Assembly (NCBI GenBank): GCA_934436245.1
Contig: CAKSAM010000033.1
Location: 1-30,566 of the forward strand
Origin: an uncultured Acetatifactor sp.
GTDB lineage: Bacteria > Bacillota > Clostridia > Lachnospirales > Lachnospiraceae
Direction of reading: 5' to 3'
Length of the DNA stretch: 30,566 nucleotides
Below, piece by piece: positions 8,147-15,793 of the stretch. A program made the position numbers and the translations under genes. The notes below the pieces were generated by a model. The model did no database searches. It was not told the DNA's origin and saw nothing but the letters and a program-made list of their open reading frames with translations. Positions within the stretch are counted from its first letter, which is position 1. Each line of letters opens with the position of its first letter.

Positions 8147-9802
8147 ATGTTCACAGTGAAGATAAATGGTGAAGAGAAACAATATCCCCAGGGAGCTACT
8201 TACGAAGATGTAGCAAATGATTATCAGAAGGAATACGATGACCTGATCGCATTGGCGGCAAGAGACGGAAAAATCCGGGAACTGTTTAAAAAACTCACAA
8301 GAGATTGTGAGATTACTTTTTTTACATTAAAGGATGATGTGGGCCACAAGACCTATGTGCGCTCTGCGACCATGTTGTTTCTAAAAGCGGTATTTGATGT
8401 GTTTGGAAGGGATGCTGTGCAGAGCTGTCGTGTGGAGTTCGCCATCGGAAACGGATCCTACATCTCACCCAAAGGACAGTTTGCCGCAACGAAAGAGAAT
8501 GCGGAGAAGATCCGGAACAGAATGCAGGAGCTGGTAAAATCCAAAACACCGTTTCTGAAAAGATCGTATTCTCTGGATAATGCCATGGAACTGTTCCATG
8601 CAGAGGGGATGAAGGATAAGGAAAAGCTGTTTCGTTACCGCAGAGGTTCTTTTGTAAATATCTACGAGATGGACGGCTATTATGATTATTATTACGGATA
8701 TATGCTGCCTAATGCCGGGTATGTCAAATGGTTCGATGTACTGGCATATGACGAGGGCTTCATGCTGCTGCTGCCGGATAAAAAGGAACCAACGCAGGTA
8801 AAGCCTTTCGTGGAACAGAGGAAGCTATTCCAGACCCTGAAAGAGTCGGAAGATTGGGGCAGAAAGATCGGTATCGAGACCGTGGGAGATCTCAATGACC
8901 AGATCTGCAGAGGCTCTTTGAGTGAACTGATCCTGGTACAGGAGGCACAGCAGGAGCGCAAGATTGGTGAGATCGCCAGGGATATTGTGGACAGAGGCGG
9001 TGTCAAATTCGTTATGATCGCCGGACCGTCTTCCTCCGGTAAGACCAGTTTTTCCCATAGGCTGTCCATACAGCTGAAGACCCTGGGAAAAATGCCGCAT
9101 CCCATCGGACTGGATGATTATTTTGTGAATAGAGAATTTACCCCCAGGGATGAAAACGGGGATTACAATTTTGAGTGTCTGGAAGCTATCGATGTAAAGC
9201 AGTTTAATGAGGATATGTGCAGACTGTTAGCAGGAGAGCGGGTAGAACTTCCTTCCTTTAATTTCAAGACCGGCAAGCGGGAATACAAGGGGAATTTTAA
9301 ACAGCTGGGACCAGATGATATTCTAGTCATTGAGGGAATCCACGGATTAAATGAGAAGACTTCTTATGCGCTTCCCGAGGAGAGTAAATACAAGATTTAT
9401 ATCAGTGCACTGACCAATATCAACATTGACGAGCACAACCGTATTCCCACAACAGACGGTCGACTGTTACGCCGCATGGTAAGAGATGCCAGAACCAGAG
9501 GAGCGGATGCCAGAAGGACCATCGGCATGTGGGGATCCGTGCGCCGGGGTGAGGAACAGAATATTTTCCCCTTCCAGGAGGATGCGGACGCCATGTTCAA
9601 TTCCGTATTGATCTATGAACTGGCGGTGTTAAAGCAGTTCGCAGAGCCGTTACTGTTCCAGATCGACAAGGGAGAACCGGAATACTATGAAGCTAAAAGG
9701 CTGCTGAAATTCCTGGAGTATTTCCTGGGCGTGACCAGTGAGAGCCTCCCCAATAATTCTCTGTGCAGAGAATTCGTGGGCGGAAGCTGCTTCAACGTGT
9801 AA
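8147..9802 (+). CDS. TGS-domain uridine kinase-like nucleoside kinase
   Basis: The 551-residue protein has three parts. Residues 1-60 resemble a TGS domain (KINGEEKQYPQGATYEDVA). The next 200 residues resemble the editing-region fold of threonyl-tRNA synthetase. The C-terminal half is a P-loop kinase of the uridine kinase/phosphoribulokinase type, with Walker A GPSSSGKTSFSHRLS at about residue 287, then LDDYFVNRE and VIEGIHGLN. It presumably phosphorylates a nucleoside, with the specificity unknown. ATG 8147 follows a GGACAGGGTGAGAA stretch. A TTG at 8096 in the same frame overlaps trmK and is less likely. The same architecture is common in clostridia and is annotated nucleoside kinase. Confidence 0.85.
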   Translation: MFTVKINGEEKQYPQGATYEDVANDYQKEYDDLIALAARDGKIRELFKKLTRDCEITFFTLKDDVGHKTYVRSATMLFLKAVFDVFGRDAVQSCRVEFAIGNGSYISPKGQFAATKENAEKIRNRMQELVKSKTPFLKRSYSLDNAMELFHAEGMKDKEKLFRYRRGSFVNIYEMDGYYDYYYGYMLPNAGYVKWFDVLAYDEGFMLLLPDKKEPTQVKPFVEQRKLFQTLKESEDWGRKIGIETVGDLNDQICRGSLSELILVQEAQQERKIGEIARDIVDRGGVKFVMIAGPSSSGKTSFSHRLSIQLKTLGKMPHPIGLDDYFVNREFTPRDENGDYNFECLEAIDVKQFNEDMCRLLAGERVELPSFNFKTGKREYKGNFKQLGPDDILVIEGIHGLNEKTSYALPEESKYKIYISALTNINIDEHNRIPTTDGRLLRRMVRDARTRGADARRTIGMWGSVRRGEEQNIFPFQEDADAMFNSVLIYELAVLKQFAEPLLFQIDKGEPEYYEAKRLLKFLEYFLGVTSESLPNNSLCREFVGGSCFNV

Positions 9803-9974
9803 ACTATTCAGAGTAGCGCAATTCTGCTGACAGGCGTCGAATGCTCGCATTCGTAAGACTGTGCGGCAGAATTGATGCGACGAAGTAACCACCATGAGCA
9901 AATAACAAGCAGGCTTGTTATTCAAAGAAAGCATCGTCAGATGCGATTTTGCGAATGTGGTTCTGAATAGTTTA
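9800..9974 (+). repeat. Copy B (complete) of the folded intergenic repeat family
   Basis: The ends pair: TAAACTATTCAGA (9800-9812) with TCTGAATAGTTTA (9962-9974). Inside, CAATTCTGC (9819-9827) pairs with GCAGAATTG (9866-9874), and ACAG (9830-9833) pairs with CTGT (9859-9862). These enclose the same 24-base core as copy A (9835-9858). Next come ATGAGCAAATAACAAGCA (9894-9911), an inverted repeat AATAACAAGC / GCTTGTTATT (9901-9922) and the hairpin GCATC-GTCA-GATGC (9931-9944). It fills the whole gap between the nucleoside kinase stop and the rnpB promoter. It encodes no plausible protein. Confidence 0.75.
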
Positions 9975-9997
9975 CACGGCTGCCGGTGCAATTCTGC

Positions 9998-10027
9998 TTG
10001 ACTTTTTGCTGGTAGAACAGATATAAT
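9998..10027 (+). promoter_or_regulatory. SigA promoter of rnpB
   Basis: The -35 box TTGACT (9998-10003) and a consensus -10 box TATAAT (10022-10027) are separated by 18 bp. Transcription should start near 10033-10035, exactly where the RNase P RNA begins. Confidence 0.85.
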
Positions 10028-10032
10028 CGAAC

Positions 10033-10377
10033 AGGTGTAAGTAAGATAGATGATCGCGGCTGCTTCGTGCAGGTGAGGAAAGTCCGGGCTTCACAGGGCA
10101 GGATGCCAGATAACGTCTGGTGGAGGTGACTCCAAGGCTAGTGCAACAGAAATATACCGCCGGCTTTATGCCGGTAAGGGTGGAAAGGCAGTGTAAGAGA
10201 CTACCGTCCGGCTGGTAACAGACGGAGCCATGTAAACCCCATCCGAAGCAAGACCAAACAGAGAGCGATAGACCGGCCCGGTCTGCTTTCAGGTAGGTCG
10301 CTTGATGCGGCTGGTGACAGTCGTACTAGATAGATGATCGTCAGATACAGAACTCGGCTTATATTTTGCTTACACCT
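10033..10377 (+). ncRNA. rnpB: RNase P RNA
   Basis: This is the catalytic RNA that removes 5' leaders from pre-tRNA. The conserved 5' core GAGGAAAGTCCGGGCT is near 10075, and the 3' core AGATAGATGATCGTC followed by ACAGAACTCGGCTTA is near 10327-10362; these form helix P4. The ends pair as P1: AGGTGTAAG (10033-10041) with CTTACACCT (10369-10377). The length of about 345 nt is normal. It looks like the ancestral A-type fold, but the class was not modelled. A dedicated promoter and terminator flank it. Confidence 0.95.
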
Positions 10378-10390
10378 TTAGAGAAAAATG

Positions 10391-10416
10391 CGGACTGCGG
10401 ATGCAGTCCGTTTTCT
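10391..10416 (+). terminator. Rho-independent terminator of rnpB
   Basis: CGGACTGC (10391-10398) pairs perfectly with GCAGTCCG (10403-10410) across the loop GGAT, and TTTTCT follows. Confidence 0.9.
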
Positions 10417-10461
10417 GTTATGGAGAACGACAGGAACAAGACGTAAGAATAGGAGCAAGAC

Positions 10462-11208
10462 ATGAACAGGAAAAAAATAATGTTCCTCATGGTAAGCTGC
10501 CTGTTACTGTTCTCAGGTTGTGAGGGAAACGGGGCAGAGACTACAGAATATTCAGAGACAGAAAATGCAGGTATATGGCGACCGGAGAGAGAGACAGCTG
10601 CCACGCAGCTGCCGGTACAGACAGGGCAGAAGCTGACGGAGACGGATCTTATGGTAAGAAAAACTCTCGTGCAGATTCAGGCAGGAGATCTGCAGGGGAG
10701 TGGTGTGATCTATGATGAGGATGAAAAATCTATTCTGATCGTTACGGCAGGTCATGTGCTGACCCATGATAATGGAGAAATCCTGGTGTCTTTTCCGGAA
10801 GGAACACAGGTGGCAGCCAGCGGATCAGAGATGGCAGACAGCTGTGATCTGGCCTTTCTGTGGGTGGACAAGACGGAGCTGCCGCTGGAAACATGGGAAG
10901 CCTGCCTGCCGGTGCCGACGGACAGAAATGTGTTTGATGCAATGAAAGCATATGATGATGTATGGATGTACGGAGGGGAGACAGGAATGCCTGTCTACGC
11001 CTTTGTGGTGGAGCCATGGATCTATGTGGAAGATTTTGAACAGTATATGCTGCTGTTGCAGGGAATTGCGGAGCCGGGAATGTCGGGCGGCGGAGTATTT
11101 ACAGAGGATGGAGTGTTTTTGGGAATTATCTGTGGCGCAGACGAAGAGGGAAAAGTGGCGGTAGTGCCCTACAGCATGGTCGAGACAGAAAAGCCGGAGC
11201 AAAATTGA
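10462..11208 (+). CDS. Trypsin-like serine protease lipoprotein
   Basis: The protein has 248 residues. The signal peptide MNRKKIMFLMVSCLLLFSGC ends in a lipobox with Cys20, so the mature protein should be anchored outside the membrane. A Thr/Glu-rich linker is followed by a compact S1-type domain with the triad His98 (in VTAGHVL), Asp129 (in DSCDLAFL) and Ser208 (in GMSGGGVF). The order and spacing fit the chymotrypsin/HtrA fold. No PDZ domain follows, so it is shorter than HtrA/DegP. The target is unknown. It sits alone between rnpB and the metal genes. A weak ribosome site, AGGAGC, precedes the ATG. Confidence 0.8.
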   Translation: MNRKKIMFLMVSCLLLFSGCEGNGAETTEYSETENAGIWRPERETAATQLPVQTGQKLTETDLMVRKTLVQIQAGDLQGSGVIYDEDEKSILIVTAGHVLTHDNGEILVSFPEGTQVAASGSEMADSCDLAFLWVDKTELPLETWEACLPVPTDRNVFDAMKAYDDVWMYGGETGMPVYAFVVEPWIYVEDFEQYMLLLQGIAEPGMSGGGVFTEDGVFLGIICGADEEGKVAVVPYSMVETEKPEQN

Positions 11209-11216
11209 TGACTGAG

Positions 11217-11271
11217 TTGATAAAAATTTAATAATCGTTATGTTGACAATAATGTAAATATGATAGAAAAT
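11217..11271 (+). promoter_or_regulatory. Possible promoter region of the metal-GTPase operon
   Basis: This is AT-rich intergenic DNA with TTGACA at 11243-11248 and TTGATA at 11217-11222. An imperfect palindrome, ATAATCGTTAT, lies at 11231-11241. No well-spaced -10 box follows TTGACA: TAGAAA is at only 15 bp. The palindrome loosely recalls a metal-regulator (Zur-type) half site, but the match is weak. Confidence 0.3.
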
Positions 11272-11311
11272 AAAAAGGATGGGTATCAGTCCCAGATTGG
11301 AGGAAAAAACA

Positions 11312-12475
11312 ATGACGAAAATAGATGTAGTATCCGGATTCCTGGGTGCCGGCAAAACCACCCTGATCAAAAAACTGTTAAAAGAAGCGTTAGACGGCAG
11401 CAAGACCGTTCTGATCGAGAATGAGTTCGGTGAGATTGGTATTGATGGCGGATTCTTAAAGGAGGCAGGTATCGAGATCAAGGAGATGAACTCCGGTTGT
11501 ATCTGCTGCTCTTTGGTAGGTGATTTCGGTACTTCCCTGAAGGAAGTGATCAGCACCTATGCTCCTGAACGTATTCTGATCGAGCCCTCCGGTGTCGGCA
11601 AGCTGTCTGATGTCCTGAAGGCTGTGGAAAATGTAGCAGGTGACCTGGATGTAGAGATCAACAGTGCGGTAGCAGTGGTAGATGCTTCCAAGTGCAAGAT
11701 GTATATGAAGAACTTCGGTGAATTCTTCAGCAATCAGATCGAATACGCCGGAACCATCATCTTAAGCAGAACCGACAAGGTAGACCAGGCGAAGCTGAAT
11801 GCCTGCGTGGAGATGATCCGTGAGCATAATGACAAGGCAACCATCATCACCACACCGTTAGCACAGCTGGACGGCAAGGAAGTACTCAAGACTATCGAAG
11901 GTGCTGACAAGCTGGAAGATATGATGAAGGAAATGTTAGAGCACATCCATGACGATCATGATGAGGACGAGTGCTGCGGTCACGATCATGACCACGAACA
12001 TCATCACGACCATGACCATGATGACCATGATCACGAGTGCTGCTGCGGACATCATCACGATGACGACGATGAGGACGAGCACGAGCATCACCATCATCAC
12101 GACCATGACCATGATGACCATGATCACGAGTGCTGCTGCGGACATCATCACGATGACGACGATGAGGACGAACACGAGCATCACCATCATCACCATCACG
12201 CAGACGAAGTATTTACCAGTTGGGGCATTGAGACTCCCAATACCTACAGTGCAGAGGATATTGAGAAAATCCTTACCGCTCTGGACAGTGGAGAGTACGG
12301 TGCCATCCTGCGTGCCAAGGGTATGGTACCTGCTCCCGACGGAACCTGGGTATATTACGATTATGTTCCCGAAGAGCATGACATCAGAAGCGGTAAGCCG
12401 GAAGTCACCGGTAAAATCTGTGTCATCGGTTCCAAGCTGGATGAGGATAAGCTGGCAGAACTGTTCCGCAAATAG
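11312..12475 (+). CDS. CobW/COG0523-family GTPase metallochaperone with His/Asp/Cys-rich tract
   Basis: The protein has 387 residues. Walker A is GFLGAGKTT (residues 9-17). The family metal-binding motif GCICC has Cys63, Cys65 and Cys66, and the guanine-specificity region is SRTD. Residues 211-296 are a tract of His, Asp, Glu and Cys built from near-identical 31-residue units, which should bind many metal ions, probably zinc. A CobW C-terminal domain follows (residues 297-387). COG0523 proteins deliver or allocate metals to client enzymes, often under zinc limitation. ATG 11312 has TTGGAGG upstream; the open frame before it (11279) lacks a ribosome site. It heads a close run of genes with the fused paralogue at 12530. 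Confidence 0.92.
   Translation: MTKIDVVSGFLGAGKTTLIKKLLKEALDGSKTVLIENEFGEIGIDGGFLKEAGIEIKEMNSGCICCSLVGDFGTSLKEVISTYAPERILIEPSGVGKLSDVLKAVENVAGDLDVEINSAVAVVDASKCKMYMKNFGEFFSNQIEYAGTIILSRTDKVDQAKLNACVEMIREHNDKATIITTPLAQLDGKEVLKTIEGADKLEDMMKEMLEHIHDDHDEDECCGHDHDHEHHHDHDHDDHDHECCCGHHHDDDDEDEHEHHHHHDHDHDDHDHECCCGHHHDDDDEDEHEHHHHHHHADEVFTSWGIETPNTYSAEDIEKILTALDSGEYGAILRAKGMVPAPDGTWVYYDYVPEEHDIRSGKPEVTGKICVIGSKLDEDKLAELFRK
11999..12199 (+). repeat. 93-bp in-frame tandem repeat encoding the metal-binding tract
   Basis: Unit 1 (11999-12091) and unit 2 (12092-12184) differ by a single visible synonymous base (GAG/GAA) and each encode 31 residues with the block ECCCG. A degenerate unit precedes them (about 11947-11998) and a truncated His-only start of a third follows. 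The near identity implies recent duplication or gene conversion. Confidence 0.9.
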
Positions 12476-12529
12476 AATGCAGGAACAATTTCTACAGGCG
12501 GCAGGATAAGAAAGAGAAAGGTATGAATT

Positions 12530-13462
12530 ATGACGAAACCAGTCTATATCATAAACGGTTTTCTGGAGAGCGGTAAGACCGAATTTATCACATTTACATT
12601 GGGGCAGCCTTATTTCCAGATCAAAGGAAAGACCCTGCTCATTCTGTGTGAAGAGGGGGAGAATGAATATGATCCCACCTTATTAAAAAAGAGCCGCACA
12701 GAGGTCGTACTGATCGAAGACGAAGAGGATTTCAATCCGAACCATCTGATCGAACTGGAGAAAAAATATAAGCCGGCCCGGATTATCATTGAGTATAACG
12801 GTATGTGGAACTGCAAAAACATGACACTTCCCTGGTATTGGAAAGTGGAACAGCAGATCACGACCATTGACGGTTCCACCTTCCCCATGTATTACACCAA
12901 CATGAAATCACTGTTGGCAGAGATGATCCGTAAGTCCGAAATGATCATTTTCAACCGTTGCGACGGTATCAAGGATCTGAATGTATACAAGCGTAACATT
13001 AAGGCGGTAAACCCTTCCGCAGATGTGATCTTCGAGGATTCTAACGGAGAGATCGATGAGATCTTCGAGGAGGATCTTCCTTATGACCTGAATCAGGATC
13101 CCGTTGTGCTGGATAACCAGGGCTATGGCATCTGGTATCTGGATTCCATGGATCATCTGGAGCGTTACGTGGGTAAAAATATCCAGTTTCTTGCCATGGT
13201 ATTGAAGCCTGAGGAATATCCCGAGGGCTATTTCGTACCCGGACGCATGGCAATGACCTGCTGTGCGGAGGATATGGCATTTTTAGGCTATGCCTGTGAA
13301 TATGCAGGGACGAAAGACCTGAAGCAGAAGGAATGGATAAAGGTGACAGCGAAGGTCGCAAAGGAGTACTTCGCGGACTATAAGGGTGAAGGACCTGTGC
13401 TCCATGCCATCAGCGTGGAGAAGGCAAAAGCCCCCAAAGATCCCGTGATCAGTTTTAACTAG
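12530..13462 (+). CDS. CobW-like GTPase fused to a YcgQ/TIGR03943-like C-terminal domain
   Basis: The protein has 310 residues. The N-terminal half is a CobW-like G domain with Walker A GFLESGKTEF (residues 10-19) and NRCD in the guanine-recognition position. It lacks the GCxCC metal motif at the place where the upstream paralogue has it. The C-terminal part, with GYFVPGRMAMTCCAEDMAFLGYAC near residues 236-259, resembles the conserved block of the TIGR03943/YcgQ family, which in Bacillus lies in a zinc-responsive locus. A role in metal handling is likely but unproven. It follows the first GTPase by 54 bases and precedes the next gene by 14, so it is probably co-transcribed. Confidence 0.75.
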   Translation: MTKPVYIINGFLESGKTEFITFTLGQPYFQIKGKTLLILCEEGENEYDPTLLKKSRTEVVLIEDEEDFNPNHLIELEKKYKPARIIIEYNGMWNCKNMTLPWYWKVEQQITTIDGSTFPMYYTNMKSLLAEMIRKSEMIIFNRCDGIKDLNVYKRNIKAVNPSADVIFEDSNGEIDEIFEEDLPYDLNQDPVVLDNQGYGIWYLDSMDHLERYVGKNIQFLAMVLKPEEYPEGYFVPGRMAMTCCAEDMAFLGYACEYAGTKDLKQKEWIKVTAKVAKEYFADYKGEGPVLHAISVEKAKAPKDPVISFN

Positions 13463-13476
13463 AAAGGATCAGCTCT

Positions 13477-14751
13477 ATGATAAAAAATCCCACAAAGAGC
13501 GGCCTGCGGGAGACGACAGCAGGGAAAGTGATTTTTCTTTTCCTGCTGTTTCTGTATTCCGGGGTCATGTTATATCTGTTTTGGATGGAATGTTACCAGA
13601 TGCCCGGATTTCAGTCGGACATGCCGGATTATGTGAACAAAGTGGCGGGTATTCAGGGTAATTATGAATTTCCCTATCCTATTCTGTTCTGGATGGCAAA
13701 GCTTTCCGCATGGCTGGTCGGGGCAAAAGCGGCCATGGCGGTCACGACAGCACTGTTTAATCTGACAGCGGTAGTGATCACCAAATATTACATGAACCGT
13801 GAAATCCAAAACATCATGCATTATGAAACGCTGACACAGCGCGGAAAGGTCATGACAGACATTACAGTAACACTGTTTGTGTTCGCACTGTTTTTGCTCT
13901 CTAATCTGTATTCACCCAAAAATACAGCATTTTTCGGGTTTGACTACGCATACCGCTGTATGGGCATCTATACACCAAATCCTTTCTGGAATGCAACTTA
14001 TCTGGCTACCAGACCCTTTGCCATCATCTGCTTTTTTGAGACGGTAAAGGTTTTATCAAAATATCAGAAGGATTTTCAATGGAAAGACTGTGTTCTGTTC
14101 GCAGGAAGCCTTTTACTGACCACCATGACCAAACCAAGTTATACTATGGTAGTGGTACCGTTGATCTGTTTGCTTCTGTTGGTACAACTGATTGCCAGTC
14201 GTGGAAAAAGCTTTAAAAATGCTTTCTGTCTGTGCGTGACTATGATTCCCACGGGAATTGCACTGCTGTATCAGTTCTCCGGAATTTTTACCGGTACTAA
14301 TGCCATGGGAGAAGAGACGGGAATTGCTATCGGCTTTGCAAAAGTATGGAGCAACTACTCAAAGAGCATTCCGTTAAGCATTATCATGGGAATGGCGTTA
14401 CCCATCGGAGTTCTTTTCCTGAATCTGGTGTTTGATTTTAAAAAGATCCGGCAGAACAAATATTATTGGTTTGCCTGGCTGAATTATCTTTTCGGTACTT
14501 TCATGTTTTTGGTCTTTTATGAAAAAGGCTTCCGTATGATGCATGCGAACTTTTCCTGGGGATATATGCATGGCATGTTTTTTGTATTTCTGATGACATT
14601 GATCGTTATGATAAGAAATATCAGAGAATGGTGGAAGAGCTGGAAGGTGATCTTCGTTCTGGGAGAGATTGCTGTATTGATGTACCATCTGGTGTGCGGT
14701 GTGAACTTTCTGATGTATGCTGTGATGGGCAATGATCTGGCGGGATTTTGA
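13477..14751 (+). CDS. Polytopic membrane protein of unknown function
   Basis: The 424-residue protein has about ten to eleven hydrophobic segments from residue 18 to the C-terminus and a short basic N-terminus. The first outside loop contains FQSDMPDYVNKVAG, an acidic pattern reminiscent of GT-C-fold glycosyltransferases, but no decisive motif is visible. It is not a DUF318-type permease, the usual partner of YcgQ. It starts 14 bases after the fused GTPase with AAAGGATCAG upstream, which implies translation from the same mRNA. It could be a GT-C-like sugar transferase or a carrier. Its place in the metal cluster is the only functional hint. Confidence 0.6.
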   Translation: MIKNPTKSGLRETTAGKVIFLFLLFLYSGVMLYLFWMECYQMPGFQSDMPDYVNKVAGIQGNYEFPYPILFWMAKLSAWLVGAKAAMAVTTALFNLTAVVITKYYMNREIQNIMHYETLTQRGKVMTDITVTLFVFALFLLSNLYSPKNTAFFGFDYAYRCMGIYTPNPFWNATYLATRPFAIICFFETVKVLSKYQKDFQWKDCVLFAGSLLLTTMTKPSYTMVVVPLICLLLLVQLIASRGKSFKNAFCLCVTMIPTGIALLYQFSGIFTGTNAMGEETGIAIGFAKVWSNYSKSIPLSIIMGMALPIGVLFLNLVFDFKKIRQNKYYWFAWLNYLFGTFMFLVFYEKGFRMMHANFSWGYMHGMFFVFLMTLIVMIRNIREWWKSWKVIFVLGEIAVLMYHLVCGVNFLMYAVMGNDLAGF

Positions 14752-14795
14752 TAACATATTTGTGCCGAAGATGTCACAAAGCAGCCCTTATCTCA

Positions 14796-14818
14796 GAATC
14801 AAATTTGAAATTTGATTC
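14796..14818. repeat. Perfect 11-bp inverted repeat upstream of the ZIP gene
   Basis: GAATCAAATTT (14796-14806) and AAATTTGATTC (14808-14818) surround a single G. The tight spacing is better suited to a dimeric repressor operator than to an RNA hairpin. A second weak pairing, GACG / CGTC, lies at about 14829-14846. The rest of the 200-base gap up to 14951 shows no further gene. Confidence 0.5.
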
Positions 14819-14951
14819 GCAATTTCTCCGACGGAAAGAAACGTCTGCGGAATGGAGATTAATATGCAAAAAATACAGCATTTGAAGTAGACGGACAAGA
14901 TACATAAGTTAAAAGTATGGCATACGATAACAAAAGAAAGGAGAGGGTTTC

Positions 14952-15734
14952 ATGAATTTAAGCATTGGAGCCGGCCTTCTGATTCCGTTTCTGGGGACGA
15001 CTGCAGGGGCAGCCTGCGTCTTTTTCCTGAAAAAGCAGATTGGCGGCAATATTCAGAGAATATTTACCGGATTCGCTGCCGGTGTCATGGTGGCAGCCTC
15101 GGTGTGGTCTTTGTTGATACCGGCCATGGATATGTGTGAGGAGATGGGAAAGCTTGCATTTCTTCCTGCGGTGATCGGGTTCCTGGTTGGTATTGTTTTT
15201 TTGTTGTTCATCGACAGCCTGGTGCCCCATCTGCATGTAGGCAGTGATGCACCGGAAGGACATAAGAGCAGTCTGGACCGTACTGCCATGCTGATGTTGG
15301 CAGTGACGATTCACAACTTTCCGGAAGGAGCGGCCTGCGGAGCTATTTTTGCAGGAGTTTTAAGCGGAGATGGAGCAGTTACCATGGCAGGAGCATTGAC
15401 GCTGGCAATCGGTATCGCCATCCAGAATTTCCCGGAGGGGGCAATTATTTCCCTGCCTCTTCGCAGTGAAGGGAATACCAGAGGAAAGTCCTTTGCACTG
15501 GGTGTATTGTCGGGAGCAGTGGAGCCGGTGGGGGCAATCCTGGCTATTGTACTGGCGAGATTTGTAACACCGATCCTGCCCTATATGCTGGCATTTGCAG
15601 CCGGAGCCATGATTTATGTGGTGGTAGAGGAGCTTATTCCGGAAGCCAGTGAGGGAGAACATTCCAACCTGGGAACCATCGCATTTGCCATTGGCTTTGC
15701 GTTGATGATGCTGCTGGATGTGGCATTAGGCTGA
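14952..15734 (+). CDS. ZIP-family divalent metal transporter
   Basis: The protein has 260 residues with about eight membrane segments. The ZIP transport motifs are present: HNFPEGAACG in the fourth segment (near residue 118) and QNFPEGAIISLP in the fifth (near residue 157), with a further acidic site, VVEELIPEA, near residue 225. ZIP proteins import zinc, iron or manganese into the cytoplasm. Length and motifs match the ZupT/GufA-like bacterial group. The start has AAGGAGAGGG upstream. It has its own 200-base upstream region with a palindrome, so it may be transcribed separately from the GTPases while serving the same metal economy. Confidence 0.9.
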   Translation: MNLSIGAGLLIPFLGTTAGAACVFFLKKQIGGNIQRIFTGFAAGVMVAASVWSLLIPAMDMCEEMGKLAFLPAVIGFLVGIVFLLFIDSLVPHLHVGSDAPEGHKSSLDRTAMLMLAVTIHNFPEGAACGAIFAGVLSGDGAVTMAGALTLAIGIAIQNFPEGAIISLPLRSEGNTRGKSFALGVLSGAVEPVGAILAIVLARFVTPILPYMLAFAAGAMIYVVVEELIPEASEGEHSNLGTIAFAIGFALMMLLDVALG

Positions 15735-15793
15735 CGTGTACAGGGCAACATTTTCGAAATTGCAGTGAGAATAGCAGGAGGATGTACGGGAAT

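Noticed and set aside
11999..12199. CRISPR-like array
   Set aside because: The two repeats are 93 bp, in frame and contiguous without spacers, so they are a coding tandem repeat. No CRISPR array or cas gene was seen in the window.
11936..12379. Minus-strand 147-codon frame rich in Val and Met, and plus-strand frame 11949-12509 rich in Thr, Met and Ile
   Set aside because: Both are shadows of the GAC/CAT-rich repeat coding for the His/Asp tract; no ribosome site or independent codon pattern.
13477..14751. DUF318/YcgR permease as partner of the YcgQ-like fusion
   Set aside because: The Cys/Gly/Pro motif typical of that permease family is not visible and the segment layout differs.
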